From: Trypanosoma brucei gambiense DAL972
Taxonomy: Eukaryota; Euglenozoa; Kinetoplastea; Trypanosomatida; Trypanosomatidae
DNA length: 64,000 nt
Assembly: GCF_000210295.1 (NCBI RefSeq)
Contig: NC_026738.1
Span: forward strand, 744,001-808,000
Direction: 5' to 3'
Each line of letters begins with the position of its first letter. Within the stretch, counting starts at the first letter, position 1. A model generated the notes under the pieces. It ran no database searches. It was given only the letters and a program-made list of their open reading frames with translations, and was not told the DNA's origin. Position numbers and translations under genes: made by a program. Positions 19,272 to 27,409 of the stretch are shown piece by piece.

Positions 19272-22200
19272 ATGCCACCGCCCACATCTGTTGCCTCAAC
19301 GGCACGCTCCAGCAGTGGTGCAACTATCAAACGAAAGGTGGATGACCGCATCCGCAAGGTTATTGAGAATGCCGTACACAAGCGGCATCGCGCACTTCTA
19401 CTGCTTGTGGGTGACCGCGGAAAAGATCAAATTGTTAATCTTCACCAGATGGTTTCACACGCCAACCACAACGCAAAGGTGAATGTGTTATGGTGCATGA
19501 AGAAAGAACCGGACTTCGGATCAACAAGCCTTAAACAACAAGAGAAGAAGGCGCGACTTGAGGTGAAGGGTGGAATGTCTACCGATGCAACGAAAGAAGC
19601 CTTTCAGACATTTCTTTCGCAAACCATTATAAGGTTTTGTCAATACAAGGAAACACATAAAATACTTGGGCAAACGTTTGGTATGGCGGTGCTACAAGAC
19701 TTCGAGGCTATGACACCCAACACATTGGCGCGAACTATTGAAACCGTGAAGGGAGGTGGCATTATTGTAATAATGTTTCGCGCAATGAAGTCACTGAAGC
19801 AGTTATACACCATTGCTATGGATGTCCACTCTCGGTATCGCACAGAGGCTCTTCAAGATGTGGTCCCGCGCTTCAACGAGCGATTCCTTCTTTCTCTAGT
19901 TGATTGCGACACATCACTTTGTGTGGATGATGATCTTAACGTGCTTCCAATCACCGCCAAAATGTGTGCCGTAGAGAGTGCACGAACAACGTCGTATGAT
20001 GAAACATTAGTTCTACAAGGGCGACAAAAGCACGAAGCGGACTTGGCTGCACTAAAGGAACGCCTACGGGCCAGTAATGAAGTGGGGCCACTCATTAGCC
20101 TATGCCAAACACTCGACCAAGGCAAGACCATTCTTTCACTTATGCAGACGGTTGTGGAGAAGTCGCTAAATACAACATGTGTTGTTACTGCTGGTAGGGG
20201 TCGTGGTAAATCTGCAGCACTTGGACTTGCGACCGCTGGCGCTGTGGCACAGGGGTACAGTAATATCTTCTGCACAGCACCATCGCCAGAAAATTTACAA
20301 ACATTTTTCGAGTTCGTTGTGCGTGGGTTGCAGGAGCTTGGGTATAAAGAACGCACAGACTTTGAAGCCATGCAAAGCACGAACGTCGAGTTCAGCAAAT
20401 GCATTATACGTATTAACGTTTTCCGCGAGCACAGACAAACTGTTCAATACATTTCTCCGAACGACGCATCAAAGTTTGCACAGGCGGAGTTGGCGATTAT
20501 TGACGAAGCTGCAGCCTTGCCGTTGCCGATTGTTAAACAAATGCTCGGCCCGTACTTAGTGTTTCTTTCTTCGACCATCTCCGGTTACGAGGGCACAGGC
20601 CGGAGCCTCTCCATGAAACTTGTTGCAGACATGCGAAAGCACAGTGGAAGCACTAATGCCTCAGTGGCAGGTGACGACCGCCGGCTTCTTCGCGAGTTAT
20701 CCATGTCAGATCCTATTCGTTATGGTCCTAATGACCCTGTGGAGTTCTGGTTGAACAAACTGCTGTGCCTTGACGCCACCGTCCGACCGATCGCCGTGAA
20801 ATCCTCTCCACACCCAAATTCTTGTGAGTTGTACTACGTGAACCGTGACGCACTCTTTTCTTATCACCCTTTGGCCGAACAGCTGCTGCAGGCAATTGTG
20901 GCCATGTTAGTTGCCGCCCACTACAAAAATCAACCGAATGACCTGCAGCTCATGTCCGATGCACCCGGTCATCACCTCTTCATACTATGTCCCTCTACTG
21001 TGGATGCAAAGAGCGGCATTCCAGACGTATTTTGTGTAATTCATGCATGCGAGGAGGGACACGTTTCGTCCGAAGCAATCAAAAGTAACCTCAGCCGGGG
21101 GTTGCGCCCTTCCGGGGACCTAATTCCCTACACCCTATCGCAGTATTATCTCGAAGAGGGATTTGCAAAACTTGCAGGTCTACGAATTGTTCGTATTGCC
21201 ACAAACCCGGAGTTGCAACGCGCCGGATACGGCTCGCGCGCTCTCGAGCTACTGCAGCAGTACTACACGGGCTCTGTGTCGTTACGTCCTGCCGCGTCTG
21301 CTGCTGCTACAGGAGAAAACAATACGGAATTAAAAGCAGTGGACGATGCCGATGAAGTGAGTAGCACCATCTCACACACCATCAAACCGCGCAAACGCAT
21401 ACCCAGCCTTTTAGTGCCTCTCGTTGAGAGACCTTATGAAGAGATTGACTACCTTGGCGTGAGTTTTGGTGTGACAACGCCTCTGTTTAACTTCTGGAAG
21501 CGGGGAGGGTTCGAGCCACTGTACCTACGTCACGCGGCGAATGAGTTAACTGGAGAGCATAGTTGCGTTATGGTTCGCTCGTTTGGATTTGACCTCGGGC
21601 TACTCCGTGCTGAGTTCCGTCGTCGATTTATTCCCCTTTTAGCGATGCCATTTCGCCAACTTCCAACAGAATTGGCACTGAGTATATTAAAGGATGTTGA
21701 TGTTAATGACCCACAAAAATTAGCAGCTGCCACTGACCTCTCTCATGTGGCGGAGCATAATGTCCGCGTGGCAGGCCAGCCTCAGTGTACATGGAAGGAA
21801 CTGCAGGAAATATTCAGCATCAGTGATTTGAAGAGGTTAAAGCTAAATGCCACTACATTTGTCGAGGGTGGCCACGTTTTGGACCTCGTTCCTGCTTTAG
21901 CGAAATTGTATTTTGAGTCGCGTTTATTTCACCTTCCCGATGGGGCAGAGGGTGTCGTACTCTCCCACGCGCAGGCTGCAGTACTTTTAGGCGTTGGGCT
22001 TCAGTGCCAAACTATTGAGGAAGTTGGTCAGCAGGCGGTATTTTCTGGCGTACCAACACAGCAGCTGCGTGCCTTTCTACAGAAGGCAATTTCTCGTATA
22101 GTAGACCATTTCACGCGCCTGCAGAAGCTGAAATTGACTGGATCAAAAGAAGAAGAGATTGTGAAAAGGAATGGGGGGGATGACGATGCGGATGAAAACA

Positions 22201-22394
22201 CCCATGAGATTTACGATAAGGAGGGACGTGTAGTTGGGTTATCCGTGGAAAAGAGAGTCCGGAGTGTAATTAATGTAGATTCGACTTTGCTGCGCGACGC
22301 GAAGTCGGCAACAGTCGGAGCAAGAAATGATGCAGGAGGATCAACAGGATTGCAGCGGGCGTTCAAGCGGTCAAAGAAAACTCGTCGCGGCTGA
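19272..22394 (+). CDS. NAT10: RNA cytidine acetyltransferase, NAT10/Kre33 homologue
   Basis: The 1040-residue protein matches NAT10/Kre33/TmcA in full. It has an N-terminal domain, then a helicase-like ATPase module with the P-loop Gly-Arg-Gly-Arg-Gly-Lys313-Ser, then Asp-Glu-Ala-Ala in the Walker B position near residue 413. A GNAT acetyl-CoA site lies at about 640-665 (Arg-x-Gly-Tyr-Gly-Ser), followed by a C-terminal tRNA-binding-like region and a basic Lys/Arg tail fitting nucleolar localisation. The family makes N4-acetylcytidine in 18S rRNA and tRNA, using ATP and acetyl-CoA, and assists small-subunit assembly. Length is close to human NAT10 (about 1025 residues). The ATG at 19272 begins the conserved frame. 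No missing key motif was noticed. Confidence 0.95.
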   Translation: MPPPTSVASTARSSSGATIKRKVDDRIRKVIENAVHKRHRALLLLVGDRGKDQIVNLHQMVSHANHNAKVNVLWCMKKEPDFGSTSLKQQEKKARLEVKGGMSTDATKEAFQTFLSQTIIRFCQYKETHKILGQTFGMAVLQDFEAMTPNTLARTIETVKGGGIIVIMFRAMKSLKQLYTIAMDVHSRYRTEALQDVVPRFNERFLLSLVDCDTSLCVDDDLNVLPITAKMCAVESARTTSYDETLVLQGRQKHEADLAALKERLRASNEVGPLISLCQTLDQGKTILSLMQTVVEKSLNTTCVVTAGRGRGKSAALGLATAGAVAQGYSNIFCTAPSPENLQTFFEFVVRGLQELGYKERTDFEAMQSTNVEFSKCIIRINVFREHRQTVQYISPNDASKFAQAELAIIDEAAALPLPIVKQMLGPYLVFLSSTISGYEGTGRSLSMKLVADMRKHSGSTNASVAGDDRRLLRELSMSDPIRYGPNDPVEFWLNKLLCLDATVRPIAVKSSPHPNSCELYYVNRDALFSYHPLAEQLLQAIVAMLVAAHYKNQPNDLQLMSDAPGHHLFILCPSTVDAKSGIPDVFCVIHACEEGHVSSEAIKSNLSRGLRPSGDLIPYTLSQYYLEEGFAKLAGLRIVRIATNPELQRAGYGSRALELLQQYYTGSVSLRPAASAAATGENNTELKAVDDADEVSSTISHTIKPRKRIPSLLVPLVERPYEEIDYLGVSFGVTTPLFNFWKRGGFEPLYLRHAANELTGEHSCVMVRSFGFDLGLLRAEFRRRFIPLLAMPFRQLPTELALSILKDVDVNDPQKLAAATDLSHVAEHNVRVAGQPQCTWKELQEIFSISDLKRLKLNATTFVEGGHVLDLVPALAKLYFESRLFHLPDGAEGVVLSHAQAAVLLGVGLQCQTIEEVGQQAVFSGVPTQQLRAFLQKAISRIVDHFTRLQKLKLTGSKEEEIVKRNGGDDDADENTHEIYDKEGRVVGLSVEKRVRSVINVDSTLLRDAKSATVGARNDAGGSTGLQRAFKRSKKTRRG

Positions 22395-23023
22395 AATCGG
22401 AGGGCTAACAGTTATTCACGTGTTTGTAAGGAGGGTGAGCCTTGTGTACTAATGAGGAGAAAGCAGTGAAAATAAACGGGAAGAAATGAGGGTTAAGCCA
22501 AAAGTAACGCAACGCAATTTTTAGCGTCTATGCCATCCGGAATGAGCACGCATGCTCAAAGAAAAAAAAATAACGAAATGGGGTATTCATTCACCTTTGG
22601 TACGTTTTGTATGTGCATATCCGTGGCTGATTAAAAGATAATCGGGTAAACTAACTGTTAAACTGGGTTCTCTCTGTGGTGAACTCCACATGACCTCTCG
22701 ATATGATAAGATTTTTTTAAAAGAAAGGGGACGCATCGTGTTGCTTTCCTCTTCTCTCCTGTTCCTAGTAAGATGTCATTACCGCCACTTATTTCCTCTG
22801 TCTTACTCCTGTCTCCATTTTTTTTTTTTTAGGAAAGTTGGTGACAACCAAGGACTCGTTGTGGCAAAAAAAAAAGAATAGACCCCCAATACTGTGTTTT
22901 TTTTCTTTTTCACCTTATATTTACTTTCATAAATACTAGCGTGCATACACATCATAGAGATATTCATTGGTGTTTGTACCTCTCTGCAGACACTTTGACG
23001 TCCTGTTACGTTTGTTGGTTATT
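22395..23023. other. Intergenic region (0.6 kb)
   Basis: No gene is seen. There are two pyrimidine tracts followed by AG, near 22810-22832 and 22895-22939, both usable as trans-splice sites for the OSCP1 gene. Confidence 0.6.
22895..22939 (+). promoter_or_regulatory. Probable spliced-leader acceptor
   Basis: A T-rich tract ends in CTAG at 22939, 84 nt before the ATG at 23024. An alternative tract ends in AG at 22832. Confidence 0.5.
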
Positions 23024-24256
23024 ATGTCTGATTCTTCTCTGGTGTTCCTCATATTAAACTATGGGGCAGAAATGATATTTATTCTCGAAGCTCGCCTCAG
23101 CGCTCAGAACGTTTCCGAAAAGACGGCTCGCATGGTCCTTCATGATGTCATAAAGCACATGTATAGTTCAGAGTTTATGGATGAGCTATTCCGACCTCAG
23201 ATGCTCTACTCCTTCGCAGCAACAAGGGAGGTTTTCAAATCGTTGAGTCAAACCTCTGTTATGCAGTTGTCGCCGGCTTCAATGGCTAAGCTCTTTGAGT
23301 TGATGACAACGGGGTTAAAGTACAAAATATTTTCACTACGGCATCCACTCGAGCTGTTAGAGCTCACGTGGGCACATTTGGAAGAAGTAAAACGGATTGC
23401 TTCTCATGAAACCCAATGTTTTGTTGATCCCATATTTTCCCGTGTAAACGACTTATTTCAGCAGCTCAACGTGGGGATGTTGGCGGAGGTTCGGAAAGAT
23501 TTACTGAACTTTCTCGTAGGGCGTTGCACACCCGTGTCACTACTTTTAGAAAGTGGCGTGCAGGCTCAAAGCGGTTACTTTTACCTAAAGGAGGATAAAA
23601 CCCTTCCTCCGCTTGTTGAATGTGAACCACCAGGTACCATTCGCTACTATGGTAATGGGAACCTTTTAGCTACCTGCACCTTCAAACACCGGGATGCTCA
23701 CCTCCGGCACCCGCTGGCGTTTCCGGTTGGACGGTGGGACCCTCGTAGTTCAACTGCGCCTCGTTTTACGAAGAGGAATGTCAACATGTACACTTCCAAG
23801 GACTTGGAAACTAAAACTCAGAAACTAGCGCAGCCATCACAGAAGAGCGACGTTATTGCAGCGCATCCCGTAGGAACCAAACCCGAGGCCGTAAAGGCAG
23901 TTCAGCAAGAGATGAGCCAGTTGTTGCGTCTCGTTAGAGGTGAGTCGGAAAAACCACAGCATCTATTTAAACTAGCTTTGTGTTATGAATTTGAAGCAGA
24001 ACATGGCACGCGAACTCCTACGACTGCTGAGGACGCCACTCTAAGTTGCAGTGGAACGGGCCCCCCGTCACCAAGAGCAAGTGACACCGCACCATCACTC
24101 CCTGTGAATCAAATGAGCAAAGCTGATGTGAGGAAAGAGAATAAGAAACTTTTTTCCCTAATGGGAGAACTAAACCTGGAGGAGGTTTCACGAAAAGAGG
24201 GACATAACTCCGTAGTGACTGGAGCTAACCTGCTGGACATTATGGATGAGGAGTGA
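23024..24256 (+). CDS. OSCP1: OSCP1 (organic solute carrier partner 1) homologue
   Basis: The 410-residue protein matches OSCP1 from its first residues. Hydrophobic Leu-Asn-Tyr-Gly-Ala-Glu-Met is followed by Ile-Leu-x-x-Arg-Leu-x-Ala-Gln-Asn, Phe-Met-x-Glu-Leu-Phe-x-Pro-Gln and a Met-x-Lys-Leu-x-x-Leu-Met-Thr segment, all in the family order through about residue 130. The C-terminal 100 residues are polar and variable. OSCP1 is conserved mainly in ciliated or flagellated organisms and has been reported to influence solute transport; a flagellar link here is an inference. The start is the Met immediately before the conserved block (23024). An earlier in-frame ATG at 22967 would add 19 hydrophobic residues not typical of the family. 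Confidence 0.88.
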   Translation: MSDSSLVFLILNYGAEMIFILEARLSAQNVSEKTARMVLHDVIKHMYSSEFMDELFRPQMLYSFAATREVFKSLSQTSVMQLSPASMAKLFELMTTGLKYKIFSLRHPLELLELTWAHLEEVKRIASHETQCFVDPIFSRVNDLFQQLNVGMLAEVRKDLLNFLVGRCTPVSLLLESGVQAQSGYFYLKEDKTLPPLVECEPPGTIRYYGNGNLLATCTFKHRDAHLRHPLAFPVGRWDPRSSTAPRFTKRNVNMYTSKDLETKTQKLAQPSQKSDVIAAHPVGTKPEAVKAVQQEMSQLLRLVRGESEKPQHLFKLALCYEFEAEHGTRTPTTAEDATLSCSGTGPPSPRASDTAPSLPVNQMSKADVRKENKKLFSLMGELNLEEVSRKEGHNSVVTGANLLDIMDEE

Positions 24257-24818
24257 AACACAACAGGGTGTGCGTGGTTTTCGTTTAGCCCTCCTTCCCC
24301 CCTCCTTAAAACATCTGCTTACAAGTATGTGTTTGTCATTCTTGTTTTAGTGACAAATACGCGGATTGGAAAAAAAAAACGATTGTGTGCGATTGCAGAC
24401 AGCAAACGATAAAGGACAAAAGAAACACAAAAGGAAGAAGAGCGACGGGACTACTTTACCTGTCCGAATAGAACACACGAGTTGGTAGTACGATGCCGAT
24501 AGAGAAATCTCACCCTTTTCCCCCTCCCTATTGTGCATTTAAATGCAAACCACTTGGGCATCGTTGCTCTGTATGTGAATAATCAGGTTCTGAGGAAGGA
24601 GCCTTTTTTACCCTAACTTTTACCGTTTCTATATCACAGTCGTGCGTGATTTCATCCATTTGATCTTACATTTATTCAATACTTGTGGCATGTGAGGCCT
24701 TTGTTGCATGTGGATTATATTGCAAATCTCGTAAACCCTTTTATAAATATTTGAACAACCGGTCCTAGATTCACTAAGAGACACAGATAGGGTAGGAAGG
24801 AGTAATAAGGAAACCGAG
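24257..24818. other. Intergenic region (0.56 kb)
   Basis: No gene is seen. A 7-bp inverted repeat (TTTGTCA at 24332-24338, TGACAAA at 24351-24357) lies in the 3' flank of OSCP1. A splice-acceptor tract ends at 24639. Confidence 0.55.
24606..24639 (+). promoter_or_regulatory. Probable spliced-leader acceptor
   Basis: A T/C-rich stretch ends in CACAG at 24639, about 179 nt before the ATG at 24819. Confidence 0.5.
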
Positions 24819-25787
24819 ATGCTTCGCCGGTTAGCATGCGGTGCTACTCCTATAGGAAGTAACACAGCTGCTGCCTCTGCTGCTGTGTCGGGGGTATTTT
24901 TGGCGTCCTGTACTATGAGGTTGTATCGCATCATTCCACATATGTACAATGAAATAGAAGAACTGGCAGAGACACAGGAAGCAGGCCGCTGGCAAATTTC
25001 GCATCGGAACTGCTTACAACAACCTTTGAAGAAGGCAGAGATTATGTGCGATAAGTTAAATCTTCGTGAAAGGCGACGCACGGGCAAACTACCGGAAAAG
25101 TCTGTGACACGCCGCTTGAGTCAAACATACGCTGTGGATGGGAAAGAATACGAAAGCAAGTACAAGACAAAGATTATTAACATCACCGTCGTTGGTTTTG
25201 ATGGACATCCATACCACTTTCGCACATACCCGATGCCGGATGTCACACTCAACACATTAATTGACGGATCCGGTATGTGCCACGGATACGCGCATTACTG
25301 GGGAAAATGTAACAATCCCGACTGCGCAGACTGGAATCATGGCGATGGGTGTCTTGTAAATGTGGATATTGAAACTCTCGACCGCCTCCTTCCACCCAAC
25401 CGGTGGGAATACACTTCGTTAACTAACTGGCGTTCGATGGATCGCGCTGACATTACATACAACACCCGCTTCAGCTGTCAGATTCCCGTCACTGAGGAAC
25501 TGGATGGTGGTCTTTTCGCTTTAAAACAGTACTGGTCTCGGGCATTACGGGAGTCCGTCTCGGACTGGGGGCTCGTAGACGACATGGCGACGATTCATAG
25601 CGCCCGTAGTAGGAAAATTGAACCGTGGGCCCCACCCATCGAGGAGCCAACGAAAATAGACTTCCCTATCACTTTGGATATGTTGTGGGCGCAGAGTTAC
25701 CAGGATATTCTCAAGGCCAAGTACCCTGATAGGAGGCGAAAGGATGGTTACCACACCAAACCTGAGATGTGGGCGGCGTATGTGTAA
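24819..25787 (+). CDS. Mitochondrial-type ferredoxin-fold protein with expanded cysteine loop
   Basis: The 322-residue protein has an N-terminus rich in Arg, Ala and Ser with no acids, like a mitochondrial presequence. Residues 124-235 follow the [2Fe-2S] ferredoxin plan: a beta strand Ile-Thr-Val-Val, a turn Asp-Gly, a Thr-Leu-x-x-Leu-Ile helix, a cysteine loop, then Phe-Ser-Cys220-Gln-Ile with Glu-Leu-Asp-Gly after it, as in adrenodoxin-type ferredoxins. The cysteine loop is longer than usual: Cys154, Cys164, Cys169 and Cys178 replace the canonical C-x5-C-x2-C, with extra His residues. The C-terminal 85 residues are an extension. It may be a structural ferredoxin of a mitochondrial complex rather than an electron carrier; complex I bridge ferredoxins of other protists are a precedent. 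That role is inference. Confidence 0.72.
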   Translation: MLRRLACGATPIGSNTAAASAAVSGVFLASCTMRLYRIIPHMYNEIEELAETQEAGRWQISHRNCLQQPLKKAEIMCDKLNLRERRRTGKLPEKSVTRRLSQTYAVDGKEYESKYKTKIINITVVGFDGHPYHFRTYPMPDVTLNTLIDGSGMCHGYAHYWGKCNNPDCADWNHGDGCLVNVDIETLDRLLPPNRWEYTSLTNWRSMDRADITYNTRFSCQIPVTEELDGGLFALKQYWSRALRESVSDWGLVDDMATIHSARSRKIEPWAPPIEEPTKIDFPITLDMLWAQSYQDILKAKYPDRRRKDGYHTKPEMWAAYV

Positions 25788-26347
25788 ACGCAACAGGAGA
25801 AACTGCACATGCTAAAGGGGCTCAGAGGTGAAAGGAATAAAGAAAGCAAGTACTTGTTGCATTTACTGTGGCATAGTGAAAGTGAACGTGCATTAGGTAG
25901 TGTGCTGAGAAGGAAGTGTAGGGAGATGGTGCGGAAGTAGGTGGTTGAGAAATCAGTAGCGTCAAACTTAGTAAAATATAGCGGCAGCACATGCGGAAGG
26001 ATAGTTTGGGGAGTCTGTAGTGTTTTAGGCGATTCCTTCTTAAGTGTTTGAGTACAATTGCTTTCCCAATTTTGTTTTTGTGTGCCCGCGTCGTTTGAAA
26101 GACTCGGTGTTCACTAAATCAAAGGCATCGTCACAATCTTTGGTAGTTTTGTTCGTTCCCCCGGTTTTTCTCGGGGTGCCACGACTCACTCTCCATTCTT
26201 TTTTTTTGTTTCTGCGCTTCGCTTGTTCATTCTCTTGTTATTGCGTCTTCTGATCGCTTCCGCACTCAGACACACCCCTGTTTTTTTTTTTTTGCTTGTT
26301 TAAGACAATACGAAAGCTGAGGTAAAACAACAAGTCCCAATACCATA
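25788..26347. other. Intergenic region (0.56 kb)
   Basis: No gene is seen. The first half is A/G-rich, the second T-rich, ending with the acceptor tract for the small membrane protein gene. An open frame at 26044-26253 lacks an ATG start and recognisable content. Confidence 0.6.
26275..26304 (+). promoter_or_regulatory. Probable spliced-leader acceptor
   Basis: A T13 run and further T-rich sequence end in TAAG at 26304, 43 nt before the ATG at 26348. This supports the 73-codon frame as a real gene. Confidence 0.55.
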
Positions 26348-26569
26348 ATGTCGAATCCTAACTTCTGGACAACTGTACTGAACTGGACCTTCGCGCGCGG
26401 TTACATCCGCATTCCAATCGTTTTTACGATTCCTATCGTCTTCAACAAGTACGCTTTGCATCAATTTGAGCCCCTCTTCCAGCAGTGGAACGCTGGGCAC
26501 AACCAACGTGATATATGGGATCGTTTGGAGGGGAAGGTTGCACTGATGCTGGAAGAGGAAGCGGTATAA
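26348..26569 (+). CDS. Small single-helix membrane protein, hypothetical
   Basis: A 73-residue protein with one hydrophobic segment at about 19-36 (Ile/Val/Pro/Phe-rich), preceded by a short Trp/Arg-containing stretch and followed by a polar, amphipathic C-terminal helix ending in acidic residues. No family is recognised. Its size and layout resemble small accessory subunits of mitochondrial inner-membrane complexes, but there is no motif to prove it. Support for being real: a good ATG, an acceptor 43 nt upstream, balanced amino-acid use with several Trp, and codon choice like its neighbours rather than homopolymer-driven. It lies between the ferredoxin-fold gene and eIF3b. Confidence 0.7.
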   Translation: MSNPNFWTTVLNWTFARGYIRIPIVFTIPIVFNKYALHQFEPLFQQWNAGHNQRDIWDRLEGKVALMLEEEAV

Positions 26570-26885
26570 TGTGACCACTAAGTTGCAATGTATGATGCAA
26601 CTTATCTTGTCACAGTGTGAAGCGGCATAACGCGTGGAATGTATACATGTACATGCATGTTGCCTTGTTTACTAATATGACTGTTGAACCACCTTTAAAA
26701 ATGTGTCAAGGTGGAGGGGGTGGGCTGGGTATTATAGTTGTCTCTGTGAGCTGTTTAATAGTAGGTTAGAAAAGAACCGGAAGTCGGTCTAATGGCCTGA
26801 GCATCTGTATGCGCATCGCGCAACTAACGCTTCATTACCATTATTATTATTATTGTTATTTTTTTCTTAGGAAGTACCGTCAGGT

Positions 26886-26888
<3 letters not shown>

Positions 26889-26930
<42 letters not shown>
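26889..26930. repeat. (TA)n microsatellite
   Basis: About 21 uninterrupted TA units between the small membrane protein gene and eIF3b. Confidence 0.92.
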
Positions 26931-26933
<3 letters not shown>

Positions 26934-27160
26934 GCGTATCCCTGTGTGTCGGTAACGGAAGGAAGAAGGGAAACCAAGTCAGATTCGTGTTGGCTTAACC
27001 CAACTTATTTTCGAAAAGGGTGGCCCTTTTCGCTTGTATGTGTTTTTGTTGTCTCTTTTCCTGTAGTCTTCATGTGTTGTTTTGTTTTTTTTTTTTCATC
27101 CAGAAGCTTCTTTTGGAAGCACTACAGGACGGTGTCATGTCCTTTTCCTAATTGCATTAT

Positions 27161-27200
27161 GCTTGCCTTTTTAATTTGCTTCTTTATACTTCAATTCTAG
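27161..27200 (+). promoter_or_regulatory. Probable spliced-leader acceptor for eIF3b
   Basis: A T/C-rich stretch ends in TCTAG at 27200, about 209 nt before the ATG at 27410. Confidence 0.5.
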
Positions 27201-27409
27201 AGAAGATAAAACGAAACGCACTGTGCATACGTATATTACAAAATTTTGTAAAGAAGGAGGGAAGGAGGGTACAGCAAAGGATAAAAAAAATAAAGAAGGG
27301 GAAATCACAGCTTTAAAAGAGGAACATATAATATTAGTAATATTAATAATCATAAGTCAGGGAGCAACCTTGTACACAATCAGCGCAGGAAGTCCTTCAA
27401 TACATAGCC

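Larger units (their letters stand above)
26570..27409. other. Intergenic region with long (TA)n
   Basis: No gene is seen. It holds a 42-nt (TA)n tract at 26889-26930 and, later, T-rich sequence with an acceptor at 27200. Short open frames (26946-27200, 27223-27540) overlap repeats or the eIF3b gene and are not called. Confidence 0.6.
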
